Positions 16,950-25,782 of a stretch of 64,000 nt of DNA are shown here, in pieces. The notes under the pieces were generated by a model. It was given only the letters and a program-made list of their open reading frames with translations. It searched no databases and was not told where the DNA came from. This DNA is from Bacillota bacterium (GTDB lineage: Bacteria > Bacillota > Clostridia > Christensenellales > UMGS416). The first letter of the stretch is position 1; each line of letters starts with the position of its first letter. Position numbers and translations under genes: made by a program. The stretch spans positions 18,996-82,995 of the forward strand of contig JAEZSE010000014.1 of assembly GCA_023421955.1 (NCBI GenBank), given 5' to 3'.

Positions 16950-17663
16950 TTATCCACGCACTGGTGGCCGTGCACCGAAGATCGCTGTGCCAACCCGCAC
17001 CATTGTGGCACCTTCCTCGATCGCGACCTCAAAATCATGGCTCATCCCCATCGAAAGGTGCTCCATGCGCACATTGTGGTGATGGTTGATGCCGGCTATG
17101 CGGTCAAACGCCTGCTTCATCGCGCGGAATTGGGGCCGCACCTCTTCAGGGTCTGCTGTGGGCGCGGCAATTGTCATCAAACCCTGAATCTCCAGGTTTG
17201 GAAATGCGGAAAGCTCCACCACAAATTGCTCCGTGTCCGCCACATCAATGCCGGATTTGGAATCCTCGTTGGAGATGTTCACCTGCGCGAGGATGCGGGC
17301 TTTCACCCCGGCTGCTGAGGCACGCCGGTCAATTTCTTGGGCCAGCGCAACACTGTCCACCGAGTGGATCAGGTGGGAGTTTGCCAGCGCGTCACGGGCC
17401 TTGTTGCTCTGCAGGTGGCCGATAAAGTGCCAAGTGCAATCCAGATCCAGCTGGGACCGCTTCAGAGCAAGCTCCTGGGCGCGGTTCTCACCGAAGTGCC
17501 GCACGCCGGCCTCGTAGGCAAGGCCGACCATCGCGGCATCAACAGTCTTACTCACGGCAATCAAGGTGATGGCATCAGCCGGCCTGCCACTCCGTTGCGC
17601 TGCCTTTTCGATCCGCTCCATCACAGCATCCACATTGCGCCGGATCATCTCAGAATTGTCCAT
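16950..17663 (-). CDS. yggS: YggS family pyridoxal-phosphate homeostasis protein
   Basis: A 237-residue alanine-racemase-like barrel protein that binds PLP and helps balance cellular B6. Hallmarks: ITLIAVSKTVDAAMV with the PLP lysine (about residue 38), VRHFGENRAQE, WHFIGHLQSNK, SVDSVALAQEIDRRA, QVNISNEDSKSGI, and the C-terminal LSMGMSHDFEVAIEEGATMV with RVGTAIFG. The ATG at 17663 gives the usual length; the frame is open to 17720 but that lies on the -35 element. It has its own promoter and is divergent from the dehydrogenase gene. Confidence 0.93.
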   Translation of the reverse strand: MDNSEMIRRNVDAVMERIEKAAQRSGRPADAITLIAVSKTVDAAMVGLAYEAGVRHFGENRAQELALKRSQLDLDCTWHFIGHLQSNKARDALANSHLIHSVDSVALAQEIDRRASAAGVKARILAQVNISNEDSKSGIDVADTEQFVVELSAFPNLEIQGLMTIAAPTADPEEVRPQFRAMKQAFDRIAGINHHHNVRMEHLSMGMSHDFEVAIEEGATMVRVGTAIFGARPPVRG

Positions 17664-17691
17664 ACTCACACCCCGCGCTTCGTTTGGCGAT

Positions 17692-17720
17692 ATGATAGCA
17701 CAATGCTCCGCCAGTGGCAA
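17692..17720 (-). promoter_or_regulatory. Promoter for yggS
   Basis: Minus strand TTGCCA (17715-17720), 17-nt spacer, TATCAT (17692-17697). Confidence 0.6.
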
Positions 17721-17748
17721 ACAAGAGCACTAAACATGACAATCACAC

Positions 17749-17777
17749 TTGAACTCCGCATCAGAAGTGTATATAGT
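17749..17777 (+). promoter_or_regulatory. Promoter for the dehydrogenase-fucosidase operon
   Basis: TTGAAC (17749-17754), 17-nt spacer, TATAGT (17772-17777), 26 nt before the start codon. Confidence 0.65.
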
Positions 17778-17802
17778 AATCAACTGGAAGGAGTGATGGC
17801 AA

Positions 17803-18843
17803 TTGGCAAAGATGAAAGTGGCAGTCATGGAGGCGATCGGGAAGATCGTGTTTGAGGAACGGGAGATTCCTACCCCCAAGCCTGACGAGGCGCTGGTCAA
17901 ACTGGAATACGTGGGCATTTGCGGCAGCGACATGCACTATTTCGCCCATGGCAGGATCGGCAACTTCATTGTGGAACCGCCCTTTGTGCTTGGGCATGAG
18001 GCCGGCGGCACGGTGGTGTCCGTGGGCTCGGAGGTCAAGCACCTGAAGCCCGGCGACCGCGTGGCGCTGGAGCCCGGCAAGACTTGCGGCAAGTGTGAGT
18101 TCTGCCGCACCGGCCGTTACAACCTCTGCCCCGATGTGATTTTCTTTGCCACCCCCCCGGTGGGTGGCGTTTATCAGGAGTATGTTGCCCACGAAGCTGA
18201 CCTGTGCTTCAAACTGCCGGACAATGTGAGCACGATGGAAGGCGCGCTGATTGAGCCTCTGGCTGTGGGCTTCCACGCCGCGAACCTGGGCGGCGCCCAC
18301 GCCGGGCAGACCGCCGTGGTGTTTGGCGCCGGCTGCATCGGCCTCATGTCCATGATGGCGTTGAAAGCCGAAGGCGTATCCACTGTCTATGTAGTGGACG
18401 TGGTGAACAGCCGCCTGGAAAAGGCAACAGAACTGGGTGCCACCGCCGTGATCAATGGCGCCGCCGAGGATGCGGTGCAGGCGCTGGAGAAGCTGACCGG
18501 CGGCCGGGGCGCAGACCTGGTCATCGAGTGCTCCGGCAACGAAAAAGCTGCCCGTCAGGCCATCCAGATGTGCAAAAAGGGTGCCACCATCGTGATGGTG
18601 GGTTATTCAAAAACAGGCGAGCTCACGCTGCCCATGGGCATGGCGATGGACAAGGAGCTCACAATCCAAATGGTGTTCCGCTATCGCCACATCTACCCAA
18701 TGGCGATCGAGGCCGTTGCCAGCGGCAGGCTTAACCTGAAGGGCATCGTCTCCAACACTTTCGAGCTGGACGACCTGCAAAACGCCATGGATCGCAGCAT
18801 CGCGGACAAGGACAACATCATCAAGGCGGTCATTAAGATTTGA
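17803..18843 (+). CDS. Zinc-dependent polyol/sugar-acid dehydrogenase (sorbitol/xylitol/idonate type)
   Basis: A 346-residue medium-chain dehydrogenase. Catalytic zinc ligands C40 (GICGSD) and H65-E66 (GHEAGG) are present, as are the four structural-zinc cysteines C95, C98, C101 and C109. The nucleotide fold carries VFGAGCIGLM. Closest in style to sorbitol, xylitol and L-idonate dehydrogenases, which oxidise a secondary hydroxyl of a polyol or sugar acid with NAD(P). GGAAGGAG lies 9 nt before a TTG start at 17803; the ATG at 17812 is too far from that site. It is followed by a fucosidase with no separate promoter, hinting that its substrate comes from L-fucose or another deoxy or pentose sugar. 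Substrate not determined. Confidence 0.85.
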   Translation: MAKMKVAVMEAIGKIVFEEREIPTPKPDEALVKLEYVGICGSDMHYFAHGRIGNFIVEPPFVLGHEAGGTVVSVGSEVKHLKPGDRVALEPGKTCGKCEFCRTGRYNLCPDVIFFATPPVGGVYQEYVAHEADLCFKLPDNVSTMEGALIEPLAVGFHAANLGGAHAGQTAVVFGAGCIGLMSMMALKAEGVSTVYVVDVVNSRLEKATELGATAVINGAAEDAVQALEKLTGGRGADLVIECSGNEKAARQAIQMCKKGATIVMVGYSKTGELTLPMGMAMDKELTIQMVFRYRHIYPMAIEAVASGRLNLKGIVSNTFELDDLQNAMDRSIADKDNIIKAVIKI

Positions 18844-18875
18844 TCCCTATCACAGCAAGCTGAGAAGAACCACCC

Positions 18876-18918
18876 ATGGGCCCCATGATGCGGCTGACAG
18901 CCGGACCAGGGGGCCCAT
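18876..18918. repeat. Nested inverted repeat between dehydrogenase and fucosidase genes
   Basis: ATGGGCCCC (18876-18884) pairs perfectly with GGGGCCCAT (18910-18918), and the 25-nt loop holds a second hairpin CGGCT-GAC-AGCCG (18891-18903). No T run follows, so it is not a normal terminator. It ends about 12 nt before the fucosidase ribosome site and could protect mRNA ends or tune expression. Confidence 0.55.
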
Positions 18919-18942
18919 ATGTTTGCCTGGAAGGAGAACCGT

Positions 18943-20412
18943 ATGAGCGAAACGCGAAACATCGCCTTGCCCGAGACTGATTTCTATTACAAAATGGTGA
19001 AAGACTACGTGGAGCAAACCCCCGACGAAGACTATTCCCACGCCTCCCAGCAGGCTTTCGAGGCATTCAAAGACATGAAGTACGGCATCCGGATCCATTG
19101 GGGTCTTTACTCCATGTGGAGCTTGCCGGGTGAATCATGGCCGTTTTTGAAGATGGACTACAAAAGGCGGCAGGAGTATGTGGATCTGAGCCAAAAGTTT
19201 AATCCCCAGGGCTTCAGTGCAGATGCCTGGATGGGGTTGTTTGAATCGGTGGGTATGAAGTGCATGGCGTTCACCACGAAGCACCATGAAGGCTTCTCCC
19301 TGTTTGACACAAAAACCAGGGTGAAACGGCGCGTGCAATGGGACGAGGAGGGCGGCCCAGTCATCGAGGATTGCGATTGCGCCTACAGCGTGATGGAGTC
19401 CCCCTATGGGCGGGACATTGTGCGGGAAATCTGTGATGCGGCGCGGAAGCATAATATCCGCATTGACCTCTACTTTTCTAACCCCGATTGGTATGACGCA
19501 GACTTCAGGCCCTACGGCTACCACCCTCTGACCGTGCCAGGCTCGGAGCACATGATCACGCAGCAGGAGCTGGACGACATCCCGCGGTTCTACGGCCCAA
19601 CACCGCCGGTAATGGCCCCTGCCCTCACCGAAGAGGAAAAGCAGCGGATGGTCGCACGGCACCGGCAGCAGCTTCAAGAGATCCTGACCAACTACGGCAA
19701 GATTGACATGGTCTGCCTGGACAACTGGTTTGGCCCTGATGTGTGGCCTGAGTTTAAAGAAACAATCAAGATGGCCCGCAAGCTCCAGCCGGACTGCATG
19801 TTCCGCGCCAGGGGCATCGGCAACTACGGCGATTACTACACACCGGAGGGGTTCTTCCCAGGTGCCAAGGCCAACACCGACATGCCCTGGATGGTGATCT
19901 ATCCGCTGGGCAAGTCCTTCTCCTACGACCCGGACGGCAGCTTCTATAAGGGAGGCCGCTGGATCATCCACAACCTGGTGGACATTGTGGCCAAGGGCGG
20001 CAACTTCATGGTAGGCATTGGGCCGGACCCGAACGGCCAGTGGCACCCGAACGCCATCCGCGACCTGGAGGAAGCGGGCCGGTGGCTCAAAGTGAACGGC
20101 GAAGCGATCTATGCCACCAGGCCCCGGCCCGGCACGCTATATAAAGAAAGTGACACGCTTTTTTTCACGCGCACCAAGGATGGGCAAACTTCTTATGCCA
20201 TCAGCACCCAATGGCCAGGGCAATCGCTGCAAATCAAAACCCTGCAGCCAAAAGATGGTTCTGAGATCACGATGCTGGGGCACGATAAGCCGTTACTTTG
20301 GCATCATGACGAAAACGGCCTTGTGATTGAGCTGCCGGAGTGGTTGCAGCAGGAAAGCGCCAGGCCCTGTGATTTTGCGTATGCGTTCAAGATCCAGGCT
20401 GTCCCTGATTGA
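18943..20412 (+). CDS. GH29 alpha-L-fucosidase
   Basis: A 489-residue family 29 glycosidase, which removes L-fucose from glycans with retention. Evidence: GIRIHWGLYSMW near the N-terminus, MKCMAFTTKHHEGFSLFDT, LYFSNPDWYD, and KIDMVCLDNWFG in which D260 is the likely nucleophile, followed by AKGGNFMVGIGPDPNG. No signal peptide, so it acts on imported oligosaccharides. GGAAGGAG 6 nt upstream fixes the ATG at 18943; an in-frame ATG at 18919 lies inside the inverted repeat. A short beta-sandwich domain forms the last ~90 residues. Co-transcribed with the dehydrogenase and ended by a strong terminator. Confidence 0.9.
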   Translation: MSETRNIALPETDFYYKMVKDYVEQTPDEDYSHASQQAFEAFKDMKYGIRIHWGLYSMWSLPGESWPFLKMDYKRRQEYVDLSQKFNPQGFSADAWMGLFESVGMKCMAFTTKHHEGFSLFDTKTRVKRRVQWDEEGGPVIEDCDCAYSVMESPYGRDIVREICDAARKHNIRIDLYFSNPDWYDADFRPYGYHPLTVPGSEHMITQQELDDIPRFYGPTPPVMAPALTEEEKQRMVARHRQQLQEILTNYGKIDMVCLDNWFGPDVWPEFKETIKMARKLQPDCMFRARGIGNYGDYYTPEGFFPGAKANTDMPWMVIYPLGKSFSYDPDGSFYKGGRWIIHNLVDIVAKGGNFMVGIGPDPNGQWHPNAIRDLEEAGRWLKVNGEAIYATRPRPGTLYKESDTLFFTRTKDGQTSYAISTQWPGQSLQIKTLQPKDGSEITMLGHDKPLLWHHDENGLVIELPEWLQQESARPCDFAYAFKIQAVPD

Positions 20413-20424
20413 CCGAAATACTGA

Positions 20425-20455
20425 GGAGCCGCCGGATATCCGGCGGCTCCTTTTG
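20425..20455 (+). terminator. Terminator of the fucosidase operon
   Basis: Perfect 11-bp stem GGAGCCGCCGG-ATAT-CCGGCGGCTCC followed by TTTTG. Confidence 0.85.
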
Positions 20456-20472
20456 TTAATGCATCAATTAGT

Positions 20473-22080
20473 TTATAGTTTCTTGAACCGGAATACGTTC
20501 CACGAAAGCTTCTTGGCCACCGTAGACACCTTGCCGTCGGCAAACTTGGCTGTGGCAGAGATCGTGGGCTTGATGGTGTCAGGGTTTTCGTAGGAGTTGG
20601 CTGCTTCCAGATCGTTGGAGAAAAGCTCAATCTGCTCCACAAAGCCATAACCGGCAAACCCGCTCACATCCAGATCGAGCGACGTGTCCTGCTCCCAGTT
20701 GCGGTTGATCACAAACACGTTGAGCTCACCATTGGCTTCGTCAAACGCCGCGGCGGACTCGATGTAGGGAACGCCCTCATGGGTGTCATACTGGTGGAAA
20801 TCGTCCACGGCATAGCCGGGGATGTCATAGGTATCACAATCCACCGAGGTGCGCATTGACACACCGCGACCATATTGGATCAGCTGGCTGTAGGGATAAT
20901 AGGCAGCGGAGCGCCACACATGGTCACGGTCGGTCGCGGCCAGCGCACCGAGGCCGCCGGTCATGCAGCCGATCTTGATCCTGTCGGCATATCGAAGCAG
21001 TGTGAGGATCGTGGAAGCCTGCGCGACAGCGCTGATGATCTCGCCGCTCCGGGAGAACATCCTGCGGGTGGACCAATCGTCCGGGTCGTGGAACACATAG
21101 GTGGTGTCAGGCTTGAAGAGGTTGAAGCTGGAGAAGTTCAGATTGCCGCCCCTGCCATAATTGATGCCCTTGGCCGGCCGCATCATGCTGCCGTATTCGT
21201 CAAAGGAAAGCATCATCTGCTTGGGCGCGCGCAGTTTGGTCTGCACAAAGTCGCAGAGCGCGATCTCGGTGCGGATATAGTCCTCAAACATCGCCGAGCC
21301 ACCCAGCAGCGCGCCCAGGTCGCCGGAGGGCGCGGTGTGGTAATGGTGCAGCGAGATGTAATCCACCGTCTCATAGCATTCCTGCAGCACCTCGAGATCC
21401 CACTGGGGATAAGTGTGCAAGAACGGCGAGGAGGAGACGCACGCCACGGTCTCAATCTTGGGATCCACCCATTTCATCGCCTTGGAAGCCTCGTGGGCCA
21501 GCACGCCGTAACCCTTGGGGTTCTTCTCCCAGGAGGCGATCTGCCAGGGGCCGTCCATCTCATTGCCCAGATACCAGATCTTCACGCCATAAGGGTCCTC
21601 ATGGCCATATTCACGGCGCAGGTTGGACCAGTGGGTGCCGCCCTTGTGGTTGGTGTATTCCACGATGCTGATCGCGTCGTTGATGGTGCCGGTGCCCAGA
21701 TTCACTGTGTACATCGGCTCAAAGCCCACGCGCTCGGCCCATTGCAGATATTCATCGTGGCCCACATCGTTGGGGATGTATTGGAACCACGCCAGATCCA
21801 GGTTGGTCTTGCGCTTTTCCATGGGCCCGATGGAGTCCTTCCAGTCCCAGCCGGACACGAAGTTGCCGCCGGGCAGGCGCACCGCCGGAAGGCCCGTGCC
21901 CTTCAGTGCGTCGATGTAGTCGCGCCGGAAGCCTTTGTCGTCGGCGGTGGGGTGCTTGGGGTTATACATGCTGCCGTTGACCATGGACCCGATCGGCTCC
22001 AGAAACGCGCCGTATAAACGGGGCGAAATGTCACCGATTTTGAAAGCGGGATGGAGCGTGACTGTTGCTTTTTTGCCCAT
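20473..22080 (-). CDS. abfA: GH51 alpha-L-arabinofuranosidase
   Basis: A 535-residue family 51 enzyme that releases terminal arabinofuranose from arabinan or arabinoxylan oligosaccharides. The acid/base is E174 in KIWYLGNEMDGPW and the nucleophile E295 in LSFDEYGSM (usually FDEWN), so the Trp-Asn after the nucleophile is replaced by Tyr-Gly. The N-terminal GAFLEPIGSMVNGSMYNP and RLPGGNFVSGWDWKDSIGP blocks are classic, and the C-terminal part is a beta-sandwich. No signal peptide. GGAGGAAG lies before the ATG. It is the last gene of the long operon. The gap of 106 nt to the upstream esterase has a weak possible extra promoter (TTGGGT-17-TATATG). Confidence 0.92.
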   Translation of the reverse strand: MGKKATVTLHPAFKIGDISPRLYGAFLEPIGSMVNGSMYNPKHPTADDKGFRRDYIDALKGTGLPAVRLPGGNFVSGWDWKDSIGPMEKRKTNLDLAWFQYIPNDVGHDEYLQWAERVGFEPMYTVNLGTGTINDAISIVEYTNHKGGTHWSNLRREYGHEDPYGVKIWYLGNEMDGPWQIASWEKNPKGYGVLAHEASKAMKWVDPKIETVACVSSSPFLHTYPQWDLEVLQECYETVDYISLHHYHTAPSGDLGALLGGSAMFEDYIRTEIALCDFVQTKLRAPKQMMLSFDEYGSMMRPAKGINYGRGGNLNFSSFNLFKPDTTYVFHDPDDWSTRRMFSRSGEIISAVAQASTILTLLRYADRIKIGCMTGGLGALAATDRDHVWRSAAYYPYSQLIQYGRGVSMRTSVDCDTYDIPGYAVDDFHQYDTHEGVPYIESAAAFDEANGELNVFVINRNWEQDTSLDLDVSGFAGYGFVEQIELFSNDLEAANSYENPDTIKPTISATAKFADGKVSTVAKKLSWNVFRFKKL

Positions 22081-22186
22081 ACTCTTCCTCCATGATGTGA
22101 TTTATTCCGGCGGTTGATGCAATCCGCCATATACCCAAAGACCAGTGCGCACCCAAGCGCAGTGAACCTTACCCATCATAACACAT

Positions 22187-23374
22187 TTATCGGAACAATA
22201 CCTTCATGAAATCGCGGGCGGAAAAACGCCACACATCCCACTCGTGATGGCCCGGATAGGGGTGGTAACTCACGTGATAACCCCTATCGGCCAATTCCTG
22301 CACCTGAACGCTTGTGTACTTGTGGCGCGGGTCGTCGGTGCCGCAAGAGATGAAGGTGAGCTTCATGATGCTGTTATAGTGCTCCGGCGTGGCAAACAGC
22401 TCCGAGTAATCATATTGGCCGTCGGCAGGATCACCCTTGACGATGAACCCGCCGCCGCTGGAAAACTGCCCAAGGCTTGCGAACACCTCCGGATGCCGGT
22501 GGGCCAAGGCTCTTGCCTGGCCGCCGCCCATCGAAAGCCCGGCGATGGCGCGGTGTTCACGATCCGCGATGGTGCGGTATTTGCCGTCGATGAAGGGCAC
22601 GATCTCACCGACCATCACATCGGAGTAATCCACGGAGACAAACGTGCCGTCCTCCAGCTGCTTCGGCGCATAGCCGGCACAGCACACAATGAGCATCTCC
22701 TCGATCTCTCCGGCATCCAGCAGGTTGTCTGCAATGTAGTTGATCTTGCCCTGCCAGATCCACCCCATCTCGTTTTCCCCGCCGCCATGCTGGATGTAGA
22801 GCACCGGGTAGCGCTTGCCGCTTGTTTCATAACCGGGAGGAGTGTAGATCCAGGCGTTACGATAGCGACCGCACAGTTCTGAATTCAACAACTCCATATG
22901 CAGTGTGCCATGGGGCACATCCTTGAGCAGGTAGAAATCCTCGTTAGGATCTGGGACTTCCAGATAGTTCACCACCGCGTGGCTGCCGTAGCCAAAGGGG
23001 ATCGTGGGGTTAAAGGTCTTGACACCGTCCACAAAATAGTCGTGGTAATGAAAGCCCGGCCCCAGATCATCAATAACGACTCTCCAATAGCCACCTTCCA
23101 TCCTCTCCATGTCATAAGAGTTTGGCATGGAGCCGCCATGGCCGGCGATCCTCACACTATGGGCATCCGGCGCATAAAAGGTGACCTCCACCCTGCCGTC
23201 ATCCAGCGTGCGCACACCGGGCATGTCGTGATAAGGGGTGTTGGGAGCCGGCGGGAGGCGCGGGAGCTTGCCGTCCGTCGGAAAGGGCGGCATCGGCGCG
23301 ACCTTCTTGTTCACCGGGTCAAAGAACAGCATGTGGGAGTTGAGCGTCTGGTTCTCACGGATTTCCTGTTTCAT
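22187..23374 (-). CDS. CE1-like esterase with N-terminal E-set domain (copy 1)
   Basis: A 395-residue protein of two parts: residues about 55-140 are a CBM48/E-set-like domain (VTFYAPDAHSVRIAG, then GFHYHDYFVDG), and about 160-395 are an esterase-D-like alpha/beta hydrolase as in feruloyl and acetyl xylan esterases. The nucleophile is S281 in AGLSMGG and the catalytic His is probably in YPGHHEWDVWR near residue 377. A GGGENEMGWIWQGK oxyanion segment is shared with the two next genes. No signal peptide. The start at 23374 gives MKQEIRENQ; the longer open frame overlaps the upstream gene by 59 nt. Likely cuts acetyl, feruloyl or related esters from imported oligosaccharides. Confidence 0.82.
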   Translation of the reverse strand: MKQEIRENQTLNSHMLFFDPVNKKVAPMPPFPTDGKLPRLPPAPNTPYHDMPGVRTLDDGRVEVTFYAPDAHSVRIAGHGGSMPNSYDMERMEGGYWRVVIDDLGPGFHYHDYFVDGVKTFNPTIPFGYGSHAVVNYLEVPDPNEDFYLLKDVPHGTLHMELLNSELCGRYRNAWIYTPPGYETSGKRYPVLYIQHGGGENEMGWIWQGKINYIADNLLDAGEIEEMLIVCCAGYAPKQLEDGTFVSVDYSDVMVGEIVPFIDGKYRTIADREHRAIAGLSMGGGQARALAHRHPEVFASLGQFSSGGGFIVKGDPADGQYDYSELFATPEHYNSIMKLTFISCGTDDPRHKYTSVQVQELADRGYHVSYHPYPGHHEWDVWRFSARDFMKVLFR

Positions 23375-23405
23375 CTTGCTTCCGCCTTTCCTCGTGTGGG
23401 TTCCG

Positions 23406-24560
23406 TCATCGCCAAAGCCGGGCGATGAACTCACGGGCGCACCACCGCCACACCGGCCAGTCATGATAACCCGGTGTGGTGTAGATCACGCTGGCGATGC
23501 CAAGATCGCGCCACTCCTGCAGGATGGAGCGGTTGTAGTCCGCTACATTCTCATATTCGCCCCAGCTCACAAAGAGCAGGTCGAATTCGGGGCTCACGGT
23601 ATCCGGACCAGCAATGTACTTCTGCATGTAGCCGCTCCGGGTGTCCAGCGGCGCGCTGAAAATGCCGGAATTGGCAAACACCTCCGGATATTTGAACGCG
23701 GCCATCTGCGCCTGTCCCCCGCCCATCGATAGGCCTGCGATCGCCCGGTGGTGCCGGTCGGCGATCGTGCGGTATTTGCTGTCGATGAAAGGCACACTGT
23801 CCTGCGCAATCACATCGTCAGCCACGCCCAGCATCGGGTTATCCACAGCGCTGCCATCCCACGGCAAGGCATTGCCGCAGTTCATCACGATGATGAGCTC
23901 CTCACAGGCTCCGTCCGCAATCATGTTGTCGGCGATGTGGTTGATCTTCCCCTGCCAGATCCAGCCAGTTTCCGATTCACCGCCTCCATGCTGCAAGTAG
24001 AGCACCGGATAGCGTTTGTCCTTCGCCGTTTCATAGCCCGGCGGTGTATAGACCCAGCAGTTGCGCACCTTCTTGGTCACTTCAGACCTGAAATACTCCA
24101 TCCGCACGGTGCCATGGGGCACGTCGCGCATCAGGTAGAAATTGGAGTACTTGTCGGGCAGCTCAAAGAAGTTGATCACCCGGCTGCAACCGTAGCTATA
24201 AGGCGCATAGGGGTTCAGCGCCCGCGTGCCGTCCACGAAGTAGTCATGGTAATGGAGGCCGGAATCAATGCCGCTCACCGTGGCATGCCACCAACCACCT
24301 TCCCCCTTCTCCAGGTCGCGCCGCTCGGCGGAGAACCCGCCGCCCAAACCGGCCACCTGCACCGAGCTTGCGTTAGGCGCAAAGAAGGAAAACGTCACAT
24401 CGCCGTTTTCATGCACCTTGCAGGCCTCCGGGATCACCGCATATTTGCCGGCTGGCCGCCCCTCGCTATCCACAGCCAGCACAACGTTGCGGTGCACATC
24501 ATCAAAGAACAAGCCGTGCGCAGCCAGCGCCTGATTGCCCAGCATCTCTTTCCTTAGCAT
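23406..24560 (-). CDS. CE1-like esterase with N-terminal E-set domain (copy 2)
   Basis: 384 residues, same two-domain plan as its neighbours. The E-set part reads VTFSFFAPNASSVQVAG and GLHYHDYFVDGTRALNP; the hydrolase nucleophile is S278 in AGLSMGGGQ and the likely catalytic His is in TTPGYHDWPVWRW. The family signature HGGGESETGWIWQGK is present. Its start overlaps the end of copy 3 by 7 nt (ATGCTAA), with GGAGG 7 nt upstream. Amino-acid divergence from copies 1 and 3 is substantial, so these are old duplicates, probably with different ester or sugar preferences. Cytoplasmic. Confidence 0.82.
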   Translation of the reverse strand: MLRKEMLGNQALAAHGLFFDDVHRNVVLAVDSEGRPAGKYAVIPEACKVHENGDVTFSFFAPNASSVQVAGLGGGFSAERRDLEKGEGGWWHATVSGIDSGLHYHDYFVDGTRALNPYAPYSYGCSRVINFFELPDKYSNFYLMRDVPHGTVRMEYFRSEVTKKVRNCWVYTPPGYETAKDKRYPVLYLQHGGGESETGWIWQGKINHIADNMIADGACEELIIVMNCGNALPWDGSAVDNPMLGVADDVIAQDSVPFIDSKYRTIADRHHRAIAGLSMGGGQAQMAAFKYPEVFANSGIFSAPLDTRSGYMQKYIAGPDTVSPEFDLLFVSWGEYENVADYNRSILQEWRDLGIASVIYTTPGYHDWPVWRWCAREFIARLWR

Positions 24561-25765
24561 GACGCACCCTCCTGCCCAAATAGTTTCTGCAAAAACTCAT
24601 AGGCCGAGAAGCGCCACACATCCCACACATGAAAGCCGGGGCGGTGGTAACCGGTGATCCTGACACCCTTGGCCTTCAACTCTTCCAACACAGGCTCGGT
24701 GCGCTCCAGATAGCCCTCGTCGTCACCGCCGGAAACGAAGATCAGGTCGAAGTCGTTGTTTACGGTTTCGGCGTCGTTGAAGTATTCGGTGTAGTCATAC
24801 TCGGCGCGCTTCAATGGGAATCCGCCGGAAAACACACCGACACTGCCAAACAGATCACGATGCTTCATCGCGATGTAAAATGCCTGCGCCGACCCCAGCG
24901 ACAACCCGGCAATGGCTCGGTGGCACTTGTCTGCGATCGTGCGGTATTTGCCATCGATGAAGGGGATGCAGTCATTCACAAGCTCGCTGTCAAAATCCCC
25001 GGGGAAAAACACCGGGTCTTCTCCCGGCTTGAAGGCATAACCGGCGTTCATCACGATGATCAGCTTGCCGCACTTGCCTTCAGCGATCAGGTTGTCCGCA
25101 ATGAGGTTCAATCGGCCCTGCCAGACCCAGCCGGTCTCGTTCTCCCCCACACCGTGCTGGATATACAGCACAGGGTATTGCTCCGTTTCCGCGTCATAAC
25201 CGGGCGGCGCATAGACCCAGGCACATTTGGTACGGCCATTGACCGAGGACTTGTAATACTCCATGCGCACATCGCCGTGGGGCACATCCTTGAGCATCCA
25301 GAACTCATCCTCATCGGAGGGCAGGTCAAAGAAGTTGATGCCATAGAAGCAGCCATAACCGCACTGGGCGTCGGGGCTCACCATGCGGTTGCCATCCACG
25401 AAATACTCATGGTAATGGAAGCCAGGCAGGATGCCGGAGACTACCGCCGTCCACCAGCCGTCAGCACCTTTCGCCATCGCGCGCCGCTCTTTGGTGAACC
25501 CGCCGCCGATGCCGGCGACCTCCACGGTCTTTGCTTCCGGCGCAAAGAAGCGGAAACGCACATCGCCGTTTTCCAGCACCTTCACACCGGGCTCAATGGG
25601 TTCGATCTCGATGACCGGCTTCTCACCAAAAAACGGGGAGCGCTTCTTGCCTTCCGTTTGTTCCGGCGGTTTGGGCGGGCGTTTGAATGTGCCCCATTTC
25701 TCGGGGGGGTCAAAGAACAGCATTTGCGCCCGAAGGGCTTGATTTTTCAGGAGTTCTTTGTTCAT
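24554..25765 (-). CDS. CE1-like esterase with N-terminal E-set domain (copy 3)
   Basis: 403 residues. It has a longer Pro/Lys-rich N-terminal segment (about 20-60), then an E-set domain (VRFRFFAPEAKTVEVAG) and the hydrolase. The nucleophile is S289 in AGLSLGSAQ, where the second Gly pair of copies 1 and 2 (SMGGG) is changed to LGS. The likely catalytic His is in YHRPGFHVWDVWRF. The start is ATG 25765 with AAAGG 9 nt upstream. It lies 17 nt from the upstream esterase. Expected to remove acyl groups from sugars inside the cell; substrate unknown. Confidence 0.82.
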   Translation of the reverse strand: MNKELLKNQALRAQMLFFDPPEKWGTFKRPPKPPEQTEGKKRSPFFGEKPVIEIEPIEPGVKVLENGDVRFRFFAPEAKTVEVAGIGGGFTKERRAMAKGADGWWTAVVSGILPGFHYHEYFVDGNRMVSPDAQCGYGCFYGINFFDLPSDEDEFWMLKDVPHGDVRMEYYKSSVNGRTKCAWVYAPPGYDAETEQYPVLYIQHGVGENETGWVWQGRLNLIADNLIAEGKCGKLIIVMNAGYAFKPGEDPVFFPGDFDSELVNDCIPFIDGKYRTIADKCHRAIAGLSLGSAQAFYIAMKHRDLFGSVGVFSGGFPLKRAEYDYTEYFNDAETVNNDFDLIFVSGGDDEGYLERTEPVLEELKAKGVRITGYHRPGFHVWDVWRFSAYEFLQKLFGQEGASC

Positions 25766-25782
25766 AATGACCAACCTTTCTA

